From Streptomyces sp. Tu6071 (GTDB lineage: Bacteria > Actinomycetota > Actinomycetes > Streptomycetales > Streptomycetaceae), in the NCBI RefSeq assembly GCF_000213055.1, contig NZ_CM001165.1:6751445-6815444 (forward strand): a stretch of DNA of 64,000 nucleotides. The letters run 5' to 3'. The notes under the pieces were generated by a model. It searched no databases and was not told the origin of the DNA. It saw nothing but the letters and a program-made list of their open reading frames with translations. Positions 7,820 through 16,746 of this stretch are shown one piece after another. A program made the translations under genes and the position numbers. How positions within the stretch are numbered: the first letter of the stretch is position 1; each line of letters starts with the position of its first letter.

Positions 7820-8914
7820 GTGGCCACCGCAGCCGAAACCGCCGCCATGCGCGAGGCGATCGCCCTCGCCGCCCGCGGCCTCGGCCGCACCCGCCCCAAC
7901 CCCGTCGTCGGCTGCGTCGTGCTCGACGCCTCCGGCGAGGTCGCGGGCCGCGGGTGGCACCAGCGCGCGGGCGGTCCCCACGCCGAGATCCACGCGCTGC
8001 GCGCGGCGGGGGAGCGGGCCCGGGGCGGCACCGCGCTCGTCACCCTCGAACCCTGCGACCACACCGGCCGCACGGGCCCCTGCTCGCGCGCCCTGATCGA
8101 GGCGGGTGTCCGCCGCGTCGTCCACGCCGTCGCCGACCCCACCGACCAGGCCACCGGCGGGGCCGACACCCTCCGCGCCGCGGGCGTCGACGTCGAGCAC
8201 GGCCTCCTGGAGCGCGAGGCCGCCGACGTCAACGCCGCCTGGCTCACCGCGGCCCGCCTCGGCCGCCCGCACGTCACCTGGAAGTACGCCGCGAGCCTCG
8301 ACGGCCGCACCGCCGCCGCCGACGGCACGAGCCGCTGGATCACCTCGCCCGAGGCCCGCGCTGACGTCCACCGCCTGCGCGCCACGTGCGACGCCGTCCT
8401 CGTCGGCTCCGGCACCGCCCGCACCGACGACCCCCACCTCGCCGTCCGCGGCATCCCCGGGGCGCCCCAGCCGCTGCGCGTCGTCCTCGACACCGAGGGC
8501 ACGGCGGTACGGGGCGGAGCGCGCGTCCTCGACGACGCCGCGCCCACCCTCGTCGCCCTCGCCGACGACGCCCCGGCGCCCGCCCACGGCGCCGAGCTGC
8601 TGCGTCTGCCGCGCGCCGCGCGCGGCGGGCTCGACCTCACCGCGCTCCTCGCCGCCCTGTACGCCCGCGACGTGCGCGGCGTCCTCCTGGAGGGCGGCGC
8701 CCGCCTCGCCGGGGCCTTCGTCGCCGCCGGGTACACCGACCGCGTCGTCGGCTACCTCGCCCCCGTCCTGCTCGGCGCCGGGCCCGCCGCCCTCACCGAC
8801 GCGGGAATCCCCACCCTCACCGCCGCGTTGCGGCTCGACGTGCGCGACAGCACGCGGCTCGGGCCCGACCTGCGGATCACCGCCGTTCCCACCACCGCAC
8901 CCAAGGAGCGCTGA
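7820..8914 (+). CDS. ribD: Bifunctional riboflavin biosynthesis deaminase/reductase RibD
   Basis: Deaminates and then reduces the pyrimidine intermediate formed from GTP by cyclohydrolase II, on the way to riboflavin. The N-terminal cytidine-deaminase-like zinc site is HAEIHAL (about residue 54) plus PCDHTGRTGPC (about 78-88). The C-terminal reductase domain starts around WKYAASLDGRTAA and holds the NADPH-binding LLEGGARLAGAFV. GTG at 7820 follows GGCAGGAGG, a strong ribosome-binding site. Length 364 residues, normal for the fused enzyme. It is the first gene after the FMN riboswitch; ribE starts 1 nt after its stop, indicating coupled translation. Confidence 0.95.
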   Translation: MATAAETAAMREAIALAARGLGRTRPNPVVGCVVLDASGEVAGRGWHQRAGGPHAEIHALRAAGERARGGTALVTLEPCDHTGRTGPCSRALIEAGVRRVVHAVADPTDQATGGADTLRAAGVDVEHGLLEREAADVNAAWLTAARLGRPHVTWKYAASLDGRTAAADGTSRWITSPEARADVHRLRATCDAVLVGSGTARTDDPHLAVRGIPGAPQPLRVVLDTEGTAVRGGARVLDDAAPTLVALADDAPAPAHGAELLRLPRAARGGLDLTALLAALYARDVRGVLLEGGARLAGAFVAAGYTDRVVGYLAPVLLGAGPAALTDAGIPTLTAALRLDVRDSTRLGPDLRITAVPTTAPKER

Positions 8915-8915
8915 A

Positions 8916-9536
8916 GTGTTCACCGGAATCGTCGAAGAACTGGGTGAAGTCGTCGCCGTCGAGGAACTCGCCGACGCCTCCCGCTTCCGGCTGCGCGGCC
9001 CCGTCGTCACCGAGGGCGCCCGCCACGGCGACTCCATCGCCGTCAACGGCGTCTGTCTCACCGTCGTCGAGCACGAGGGCGCCGAGTTCACCGCCGACGT
9101 CATGGCCGAGACACTCAAGCGCTCCAGCCTCGGCGCCCTCGCCCCCGGCTCCCGCGTCAACCTCGAACGCCCCACCCCGGTGGGCGGTCGCCTCGGCGGG
9201 CACGTCGTGCAGGGCCACGTCGACGGCACCGGGACGATCCTGCGCCGCGAGCCCTCCGAGCACTGGGAACTCGTCACCGTCTCCCTGCCCGGCGACCTCG
9301 CCCGCTACGTCGTCGAGAAGGGCTCCATCACCGTCGACGGCATCAGCCTCACCGTCGTCGAGGCCACCGACGACACCTTCAGCGTGAGCCTCATCCCGAC
9401 CACGCTCGCCCTCACCACGCTCGGCCACAAGCAGCCGGGCGCGCCCGTCAACCTGGAGGTCGACGTCCTCGCGAAGTACGTCGAGCGGATGCTCCGGTAC
9501 GGGACGGCCCCCGAACAGCCCGCACAGGAGGGGTGA
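8916..9536 (+). CDS. ribE: Riboflavin synthase alpha subunit
   Basis: Dismutates two molecules of 6,7-dimethyl-8-ribityllumazine to riboflavin. The N-terminus [12 protein letters not shown] is the family hallmark. The protein has the usual two lumazine-binding repeats, seen in [11 protein letters not shown] and [11 protein letters not shown], and [12 protein letters not shown] between them. 206 residues, a typical length (named ribC in some species). GTG at 8916 is preceded by AAGGAG inside the 3' end of ribD. Its stop overlaps the ATG of ribM. Confidence 0.95.
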   Translation: MFTGIVEELGEVVAVEELADASRFRLRGPVVTEGARHGDSIAVNGVCLTVVEHEGAEFTADVMAETLKRSSLGALAPGSRVNLERPTPVGGRLGGHVVQGHVDGTGTILRREPSEHWELVTVSLPGDLARYVVEKGSITVDGISLTVVEATDDTFSVSLIPTTLALTTLGHKQPGAPVNLEVDVLAKYVERMLRYGTAPEQPAQEG

Positions 9537-10185
9537 TGTTCGACCAGCTCAACGCCGAGGCGTTCACCGTCTTCGGACAGCACGTCATCTGGTCCGACGC
9601 GGTCGGCAACACCATCGGCCTGCTCGCCCTCGCCCTCGGCTGGCGCCGCTCCGTGTGGACCTGGCCCGCCCAGTTCCTCTCCGGCGTCGTCCTCGTCGCC
9701 GCCTACCTCTCCGCGCACCTCAGCGGAGGCGTCGGCAAACAGCTCCTCGTCATCGTCGTCGCCCTGTGGGGCTGGCGGCAGTGGACGAAGGGCAGCAGGG
9801 CCGCGCAGGACGGCAGCCTCGCCGTGCGCTTCGCCACCTGGCGCGAACGCGGACTGCTCCTGGGCGGCACCGCGCTCGGCACCCTCGCGGTCGGCGGCCT
9901 CTTCGTCGCCGTGCCCGACCTCTCCTGGAACCCCTGGCCGGACGCCTACATCTTCGTCGGCACCCTCGCCGCGATGGTCGCCCAGGCGAAGGGACTCGTC
10001 GAGTTCTGGGCCGCCTGGCTGCTCGTCGACGTCGTCGGCGTCCCGCTCGCCTTCACCAGCGGGCTCGCCTTCTCCGGCCTCGTCTACGTGATCTACCTCG
10101 CGCTCGTCCTGTGGGGCCTGCGCGACTGGTGGCTGCGCTCCCGCGCGAACGCGGCCCCGGAAGTCGCCCCGGAAGGAGCCCCCGC

Positions 10186-10189
<4 letters not shown>
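9536..10189 (+). CDS. ribM: RibM/PnuC-type riboflavin transporter
   Basis: A 217-residue membrane protein with about seven hydrophobic segments of the PnuC fold. Motifs include a WxxxxxGN-like start ([18 protein letters not shown]) and WGWRQW, seen in PnuC vitamin transporters. Location inside the rib operon between ribE and ribBA, under an FMN riboswitch, points to riboflavin rather than nicotinamide riboside; the same arrangement is known in Streptomyces davaonensis. ATG at 9536 overlaps the ribE stop and lies 5 nt after AGGAGG; a GTG at 9533 is too close to that site. Its own stop overlaps the ribBA start. Confidence 0.85.
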
Positions 10190-11532
<1,343 letters not shown>

Positions 11533-11580
11533 CCGGACACCCGTACATCCCCATCGAACCCATCTACCGAGGAGCAGCGC

Positions 11581-12066
11581 GTGAGCGGTAAAGGCGCACC
11601 CGAGCTGAATGTCAAGAACTGCGGCGACCTCCGCGTCGCCGTCATCGCCTCGCAGTGGCACGAGCAGATCATGAAGGGCCTCACGGACGGGGCCCTGCGC
11701 GCGCTCGCCGAGCTCGGCATCAGCGAGCCGACGCTGCTCCGCGTCCCCGGGAGCTTCGAACTCCCCGTCGCCGCCAAGGCGATGGCCTCGCGCGGCTACG
11801 ACGCCGTCGTGGCTCTCGGCGTCGTCCTGCGCGGCGGCACCCCGCACTTCGAGTACGTGTGCCAGGGCGTCACCCAGGGCCTCACCCAGGTCGCCGTCGA
11901 CACCGGCGTCCCCGTCGGCTTCGGCGTCCTCACCGTCGACACCGAGGAGCAGGCGCTCGACCGCGCGGGCCTGCCCGGGTCCACCGAGGACAAGGGCCAC
12001 GAGGCCGTCACCGCCGCCGTCGCCACCGCGACCGTGCTGCGCGGCGTCGTCGAGCCCTGGCGCTGA
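11581..12066 (+). CDS. ribH: 6,7-dimethyl-8-ribityllumazine synthase
   Basis: Condenses the RibB and RibA/RibD products to lumazine, the substrate of riboflavin synthase. Clear family motifs: [12 protein letters not shown] (substrate site), [16 protein letters not shown] (phosphate-binding and catalytic His region) and [13 protein letters not shown]. 161 residues, normal for the subunit of the icosahedral enzyme. GTG at 11581 is preceded by GAGGAG. Last gene of the rib operon; a strong hairpin follows. Confidence 0.95.
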   Translation: MSGKGAPELNVKNCGDLRVAVIASQWHEQIMKGLTDGALRALAELGISEPTLLRVPGSFELPVAAKAMASRGYDAVVALGVVLRGGTPHFEYVCQGVTQGLTQVAVDTGVPVGFGVLTVDTEEQALDRAGLPGSTEDKGHEAVTAAVATATVLRGVVEPWR

Positions 12067-12113
12067 GCCCCCCCCGCGCCGTCACGAGACGTACGCGTCC
12101 GCATGATGAGAGA

Positions 12114-12144
12114 CGGCGGCCCCGGCTTCGCTCCGGGGCCGCCG
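12114..12144 (+). terminator. Strong hairpin ending the rib operon, just before hisE
   Basis: CGGCGGCCCCGG (12114-12125) and its exact complement CCGGGGCCGCCG (12133-12144) enclose a 7-nt loop. It ends only 22 nt before the hisE ATG, so it may insulate hisE from rib transcription, or act on hisE itself as a leader structure. Confidence 0.7.
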
Positions 12145-12166
12145 CGGCGCGTATGGTGAGGAAACC

Positions 12167-12439
12167 ATGTCCCAGAAGACCTTCGAAGAGCTGTTCTCCG
12201 AGCTCCAGCACAAGGCCGCGCACGCCGACCCGGCCACCTCCCGCACCGCCGAACTGGTGGAGAAGGGGGTCCATGCCATCGGCAAGAAGGTCGTCGAGGA
12301 GGCCGCCGAGGTCTGGATGGCCGCCGAGCACGAGAGCAAGGACGCCGCGGCCGAGGAGATCTCCCAGCTCCTCTACCACGTGCAGGTCATGATGGTCGCG
12401 CGCGGCATCTCCCTCGACGAGGTCTACGCGCACCTCTGA
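12167..12439 (+). CDS. hisE: Phosphoribosyl-ATP pyrophosphatase
   Basis: Second step of histidine biosynthesis: removes pyrophosphate from phosphoribosyl-ATP. 90 residues of the all-alpha MazG-like fold, with the metal-binding [17 protein letters not shown] helix and the [14 protein letters not shown] helix. ATG at 12167 has GAGGAAA immediately upstream. TATGGT at 12152-12157 may be a -10 box, which would give a nearly leaderless mRNA. hisG follows in the same direction; the other his genes are not in the window. Confidence 0.93.
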   Translation: MSQKTFEELFSELQHKAAHADPATSRTAELVEKGVHAIGKKVVEEAAEVWMAAEHESKDAAAEEISQLLYHVQVMMVARGISLDEVYAHL

Positions 12440-12480
12440 GCCGCACTCCCGCTCCCCTTCTCCCGCACGGCCCCCGCGTT

Positions 12481-12560
12481 CCGGCGCGAAGCGGGCCCAC
12501 CCGAAACGAATCCGCGCGAAGCGGGCTCACTCGACACGGTCCGCCCGAAGCGGGCCCGCC
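12481..12560 (+). repeat. Three imperfect tandem repeats of about 30 bp between hisE and hisG
   Basis: The core CGAAGCGGGC recurs at 12487, 12517 and 12546 within longer similar 20-nt blocks. It sits in the 154-nt hisE-hisG gap, directly upstream of the hisG ribosome-binding site. Could be a regulatory array or a decayed duplication; no known element is recognised. Confidence 0.55.
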
Positions 12561-12593
12561 CCCCTTTGTCACCCACAGAAGGACGTCACCGTC

Positions 12594-13442
12594 ATGCTGC
12601 GCATCGCCCTGCCCAACAAGGGTTCCCTCGCCGGACCTGCGTCGGCGATGCTCCATGAGGCCGGCTACCGCCAGCGCACCGAGCAGAAGGAACTCGTCCT
12701 GGTCGACCCGGCCAACGAGGTCGAGTTCTTCTACCTGCGCCCCCGCGACATCGCCCTCTACGTGAGTGCGGGCCGTCTCGACATCGGCATCACCGGGCGC
12801 GACCTCCTCCTCGACTCGGGCGCCGACGCCGAGGAGATCCTGCCGCTCGGCTTCGCCCGCTCCACCTTCCGCTTCGCGACCCGCCCCGGCACCGCGAAGG
12901 GCCCCGAGGACTTCCCCGGGCTCACCATCGCGACCTCGTACGAGGGCATCGTCGCCAAGCACCTCGAAGAGGCCGGGATCGACGCCTCCGTCGTCCACCT
13001 CGACGGCGCCGTCGAGACCGCCATCGAGCTCGGTGTCGCCCAGGTCATCGCCGACGTCGTCGAGACGGGCACGTCGCTGCGCAACGCGGGCCTCGAAGTC
13101 ATCGGCGAACCGATCCTCACCTCCGAGGCCGTCGTCATCCGCCGCACCGGCGCGGAGACCGACGACGCGCGCGTGCAGCGCTTCCTGCGCCGCCTCCAGG
13201 GCGTCCTCGTCGCCCGCGGCTACGTGATGATGGACTACGACTGCCGCGTCGAGCACCTGGAGCGGGCGGTGGCGCTCACGCCGGGGCTGGAGTCGCCGAC
13301 CGTCTCGCCGCTGCACCACGAAGGGTGGGTGGCGGTGCGGGCGATGGTGCCGACGAAGGGGGCGCAGCAGGTCATGGACGACCTGTACGGGCTCGGCGCG
13401 CGCGCCATCCTGACGACGGCGATTCACGCCTGCCGGCTCTGA
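12594..13442 (+). CDS. hisG: ATP phosphoribosyltransferase, long form
   Basis: First, committed step of histidine biosynthesis: joins ATP and PRPP. 282 residues, the long HisG form with a C-terminal ACT-like regulatory domain that binds histidine, so no HisZ partner is needed. MLRIALPNKGSLAGPA is the typical start; IADVVETGTSLRNAGLEVI is the PRPP-binding loop. The last about 75 residues (HEGWVAVRAMVPTKGAQQVM onward) form the regulatory domain. ATG at 12594 is preceded by GAAGGAC. Probably co-transcribed with hisE despite the repeat-bearing gap. Confidence 0.95.
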   Translation: MLRIALPNKGSLAGPASAMLHEAGYRQRTEQKELVLVDPANEVEFFYLRPRDIALYVSAGRLDIGITGRDLLLDSGADAEEILPLGFARSTFRFATRPGTAKGPEDFPGLTIATSYEGIVAKHLEEAGIDASVVHLDGAVETAIELGVAQVIADVVETGTSLRNAGLEVIGEPILTSEAVVIRRTGAETDDARVQRFLRRLQGVLVARGYVMMDYDCRVEHLERAVALTPGLESPTVSPLHHEGWVAVRAMVPTKGAQQVMDDLYGLGARAILTTAIHACRL

Positions 13443-13553
13443 CCGGATCGCGCGGCTCCGCCCGGCACCCCGCTTCTCAAAAGCCGGAGGGGCCGGATTT
13501 GCGGTGCCGTATGCTCGCAGCGCCAGTTCTCCCCTGAAAGACGAGTACCCCGC

Positions 13554-14000
13554 ATGAGCGCCCCCGCCGCCACCGTTCCGCTTCCGGCGACCTTCCGGCC
13601 TTCCCTCACCCGCGGAATCCTCATCGGGTGCGGGATCGGGATCTTCGTCGTCATCACGGCGATCGCCTTCCTGCTCGGGATCGGCGGCGGGGAGGCGGCG
13701 AGCTTCGTGCTCACCGCCGTGCTGCTCGCCGGGGTGTGCTTCCTCCTCGCGCGCCCCAAGGTCGTCGCCACCGCCGACGGCGTGACCGTCGTGAACCTCA
13801 CCACGCGCCGTACCCTCGGCTGGGCGCAGATCGTCCGGGTGACGCTGCGCGGCGGAGACCCCTGGGCCTTCCTCGACCTCAGCGACGGCACCAGCCTGCC
13901 CGTGCTCGGCATCCAGCCCGGTCTCGCCCGCGAGAAGGCCGTCAGCGACGCCAGGGCCCTCAGCGCGCTCGTCGACGCGCACGCCCCCGTACACGACTGA
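13554..14000 (+). CDS. PH-domain (bPH type) membrane protein
   Basis: 148 residues: a short cytoplasmic N-terminus, two transmembrane helices (about 22-44 and 47-65), then a bacterial PH-like domain (VVATADGVTVVNLTTRRTLGWAQIV with a conserved W). The arrangement occurs in many actinobacteria, often downstream of hisG. Molecular function is not known; PH-like membrane proteins are thought to be scaffolds. ATG at 13554 has only a weak ribosome-binding site and a possible TATGCT -10 box upstream. It may instead be transcribed with hisG, 111 nt before it. Confidence 0.8.
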   Translation: MSAPAATVPLPATFRPSLTRGILIGCGIGIFVVITAIAFLLGIGGGEAASFVLTAVLLAGVCFLLARPKVVATADGVTVVNLTTRRTLGWAQIVRVTLRGGDPWAFLDLSDGTSLPVLGIQPGLAREKAVSDARALSALVDAHAPVHD

Positions 14001-14234
14001 GCGCCCCGACCGCACGCCCTGCCGCGGCCCGGAGCGATCCGGGCCCACGGGCCTGCCCGTCACGGCCGCATCGTGATTAATCTGGTAGGGCGGCACACGC
14101 CGAGTGCCGCCGCCGCCCGCGCCCCTTCCGGCGCGGGTGACCCATCGAATAGAGGAGTGAACCTCTCCGGCAATGGACGGATCGTCCGGTAGTACTTGCG
14201 CCGCCCCCTTCCCTCACGGCACGGAGGCGGCGGC

Positions 14235-15560
14235 ATGACCACATCACTGCTGCTCCTCGGGGCGGCTTTCCTGCTCATTCTCGCCAACGGCTTCTTCGTC
14301 GCCGCCGAGTTCGGGCTCGTCACCGTGGAACGCGCCGAGGCCGAGCGCGCCGCCGAGGCAGGGGACCGCCGGGCCGGCGCCGTCGCCCGCTCCCTGAAGG
14401 AACTCTCCTTCCAGCTCTCCGGCACCCAGCTCGGCATCACCGTCACCTCGCTCGTCGTCGGCATGCTCGCCGAACCGGCGCTCGCCGACCTCCTCGAAGA
14501 GCCGCTCACCGCGCTCGGTCTGCCCGAGGCCGCCGCGCCGGGCGTCTGCGTCGTGCTCGGCATGCTCCTCGCCTCGGCCGTGCAGATGGTCATCGGCGAG
14601 CTGGTCCCGAAGAACTGGGCCGTCGCCAAGCCGCTCCAGGTCGCGCGCTTCGTCGCCGGGCCGCAGTACGCCTTCGCGCGCCTGCTCCGCCCCGTGATCG
14701 CGCTCCTCAACACCGCCGCGAACGGCCTCGTACGGCGCTTCGGCGTCGAGCCCGCCGACGAGATGGCCTCCGCCCGCACTCCGGGCGAACTCGTCTCCCT
14801 CGCCCGGCACTCGGCGCTCGCGGGCGCCCTGGAGAAGGACACCGCCGACCTCTTCGTGCGCACCCTCTCGCTGGAGGACCTCACCGCCCAGCAGGTCATG
14901 ACCCCGCGCGTGCGGCTCAGCACCCTCCAGTCCTCCGCCACCGCCGAGGACGTCGTCAACCTCACCCGGGCCACGGGCCTCTCGCGCTTCCCGGTCTACC
15001 GCGAGCGCATCGACGAGATCACCGGCACCGTCCACCTCAAGGACGCGCTCGCCGTGCCCTCGCACGAGCGGCTGCGCACCCCCGTCAGCCGCATCGCCCG
15101 CACCCCGCTGCGCGTCCCCGAGACGATGCCCGTGCGCACCCTGCTCGCGCTCCTGCGCACCGAGCAGCCGATGGCCGTCGTCATCGACGAGTACGGCGGT
15201 ACCGCCGGGGTCGTCACCCTGGAGGACATCATCGAGGAGGTCGTCGGCGAGGTGCGCGACGAGCACGACGGGCAGGACCTGCCCGAGCTGGCCGCCCTCC
15301 CCGCCGAGGACGGCCGCCCCGCCTGGGAGGCCGACGGCGGCATCCGCGTCGACCAGCTCCGCGCCATCGGCCTCGACGTCCCCGAGGGCCCCTACGAGAC
15401 CGTCGCGGGCCTCGTCGCCGACCTGCTCGGCCGCATCCCGGCCCCCGGCGACCGCGCCGAGCTGCCGGGCTGGCGGCTCGACGTGCGCCAGGTCGGCCAC
15501 TACCGCGCCGAGCGCGTCCGCCTCGTGCGCACCGCGCCCGTCCTGGAGGCGGCCCGATGA
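14235..15560 (+). CDS. CNNM/HlyC-CorC family membrane protein with CBS pair
   Basis: 441 residues. N-terminal DUF21/CNNM transmembrane domain (ANGFFVAAEFGLVTVERAEA; GELVPKNWAVAKP), then a CBS pair (VMTPRVRLSTLQ ... VIDEYGGTAGVVTLED), then the CorC_HlyC domain at the C-terminus. Family members are linked to Mg2+/Co2+ export or tolerance; the old name hemolysin is misleading. ATG at 14235 follows GGAGGCGG. Its stop overlaps the next gene, a paralogue, by ATGA, so the two are one operon and may form a heteromer. Confidence 0.88.
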   Translation: MTTSLLLLGAAFLLILANGFFVAAEFGLVTVERAEAERAAEAGDRRAGAVARSLKELSFQLSGTQLGITVTSLVVGMLAEPALADLLEEPLTALGLPEAAAPGVCVVLGMLLASAVQMVIGELVPKNWAVAKPLQVARFVAGPQYAFARLLRPVIALLNTAANGLVRRFGVEPADEMASARTPGELVSLARHSALAGALEKDTADLFVRTLSLEDLTAQQVMTPRVRLSTLQSSATAEDVVNLTRATGLSRFPVYRERIDEITGTVHLKDALAVPSHERLRTPVSRIARTPLRVPETMPVRTLLALLRTEQPMAVVIDEYGGTAGVVTLEDIIEEVVGEVRDEHDGQDLPELAALPAEDGRPAWEADGGIRVDQLRAIGLDVPEGPYETVAGLVADLLGRIPAPGDRAELPGWRLDVRQVGHYRAERVRLVRTAPVLEAAR

Positions 15561-16687
15561 GCGTGCTGCAACTCCTCCTCGCCGCCGTCCTGATCCTCGC
15601 CAACGGCTTCTTCGTCGGCGCCGAGTTCGCCCTCGTCTCCGTACGGCGCAGCCAGATCGAGCCGCTCGCGGCGGACTCCGCGCGCGCCCGCCGGGTCCTG
15701 CACGGCCTCGAACACCTGCCGAAGATGATGGCGGCGGCCCAGTTCGGGATCACCCTGTGCTCCCTGACCCTCGGCGCCGTCGCCGAGCCGACCGTCGCGC
15801 ACCTCCTGGAGCCGCTCTTCACCGCCGCGCACCTGCCCGAGGGGCTCGTGCACCCGCTCGGCTACGTTATCGCGCTGCTCCTCGTCGTCTTCCTCCACCT
15901 CGTCATCGGCGAGATGGTCCCGAAGAACCTCGCGATGGCGGCGCCCGAGAAGGCCGCGCTGTGGTTCGGACCGGGGCTCATCGCCTTCGCCCGCGTCTGC
16001 GGCCCCGTCACCCTCTTCCTCGCCGCGTGCGCCAGGCTCGTCCTGCGCGCCTTCCGCGTCGAGCCGAAGGACGAGGTCGAGGCCGTCTTCACGAGCGACC
16101 AGCTCAGCCACCTCGTCGAGGACGCCGGCCAGGCGGGACTGCTCGACGCGGAGGCCCAGGAACGCCTGGAGGACGCGCTCGAACTCGGCACCCGCCCCGT
16201 CACCGACGTCCTCCTCGACCGTTCCCAGCTCGTCACGGTCGACCCCGCCGTCACCCCGCGCCGCATCGAGGAGCTGACCGTCGCCACCGGCTACAGCCGC
16301 TTCCCGGTCCTCGGCACGGGCGGCGTCTTCATGGGATACCTGCACGTCAAGGACGTGCTCGACCTCGACGAGCCCGACCGCGCGGTGCCGCAGCGCCTGT
16401 GGCACCGCATGATCACGCTGCGCGCCGAGCTGCCGCTCGACGACGCCCTCACCGTGATGCGCCGCGCGGCGACGCACCTCGCGCAGGTCGCCGACGCGAG
16501 CGGCCGTGTCCTCGGCCTCGTCACGCTGGAGGACGCGCTCGAACTCCTCGTCGGCGAGGTCACCGACCCGGCCCACCGCCTCCCGGAACCCGGGCGGGCG
16601 ACCGCCCCCACGCGCGCCCGCGTGCAGGTCGAGCCCGTCACGGTCCAGCGGCAGCCCGGCCCCGGCGAGGAGGCCCTGACCGGCTAG
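15557..16687 (+). CDS. Second CNNM/CorC-type membrane protein, lacking the CorC_HlyC domain
   Basis: 376 residues with the same DUF21 core as its upstream neighbour (ANGFFVGAEFALVSVRRSQ; GEMVPKNLAMAAPEKA) and a CBS pair ending VLGLVTLEDALELLVGEV. The chain stops soon after, without the C-terminal CorC_HlyC domain seen in the first gene. The start codon overlaps the upstream stop, implying translational coupling. Likely works with the partner in divalent-cation transport; not demonstrated for this pair. Confidence 0.87.
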   Translation: MSVLQLLLAAVLILANGFFVGAEFALVSVRRSQIEPLAADSARARRVLHGLEHLPKMMAAAQFGITLCSLTLGAVAEPTVAHLLEPLFTAAHLPEGLVHPLGYVIALLLVVFLHLVIGEMVPKNLAMAAPEKAALWFGPGLIAFARVCGPVTLFLAACARLVLRAFRVEPKDEVEAVFTSDQLSHLVEDAGQAGLLDAEAQERLEDALELGTRPVTDVLLDRSQLVTVDPAVTPRRIEELTVATGYSRFPVLGTGGVFMGYLHVKDVLDLDEPDRAVPQRLWHRMITLRAELPLDDALTVMRRAATHLAQVADASGRVLGLVTLEDALELLVGEVTDPAHRLPEPGRATAPTRARVQVEPVTVQRQPGPGEEALTG

Positions 16688-16697
16688 GCCCCGCACG

Positions 16698-16733
16698 GTG
16701 TGCCGCCGTTCCCGGACCGGGGCGGCGGCACAC
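16698..16733. terminator. Bidirectional terminator
   Basis: GTGTGCCGCCG (16698-16708) pairs with CGGCGGCACAC (16723-16733) between the convergent CNNM operon and the AAA ATPase gene. Confidence 0.65.
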
Positions 16734-16746
16734 GTGTGCCCGTGCC

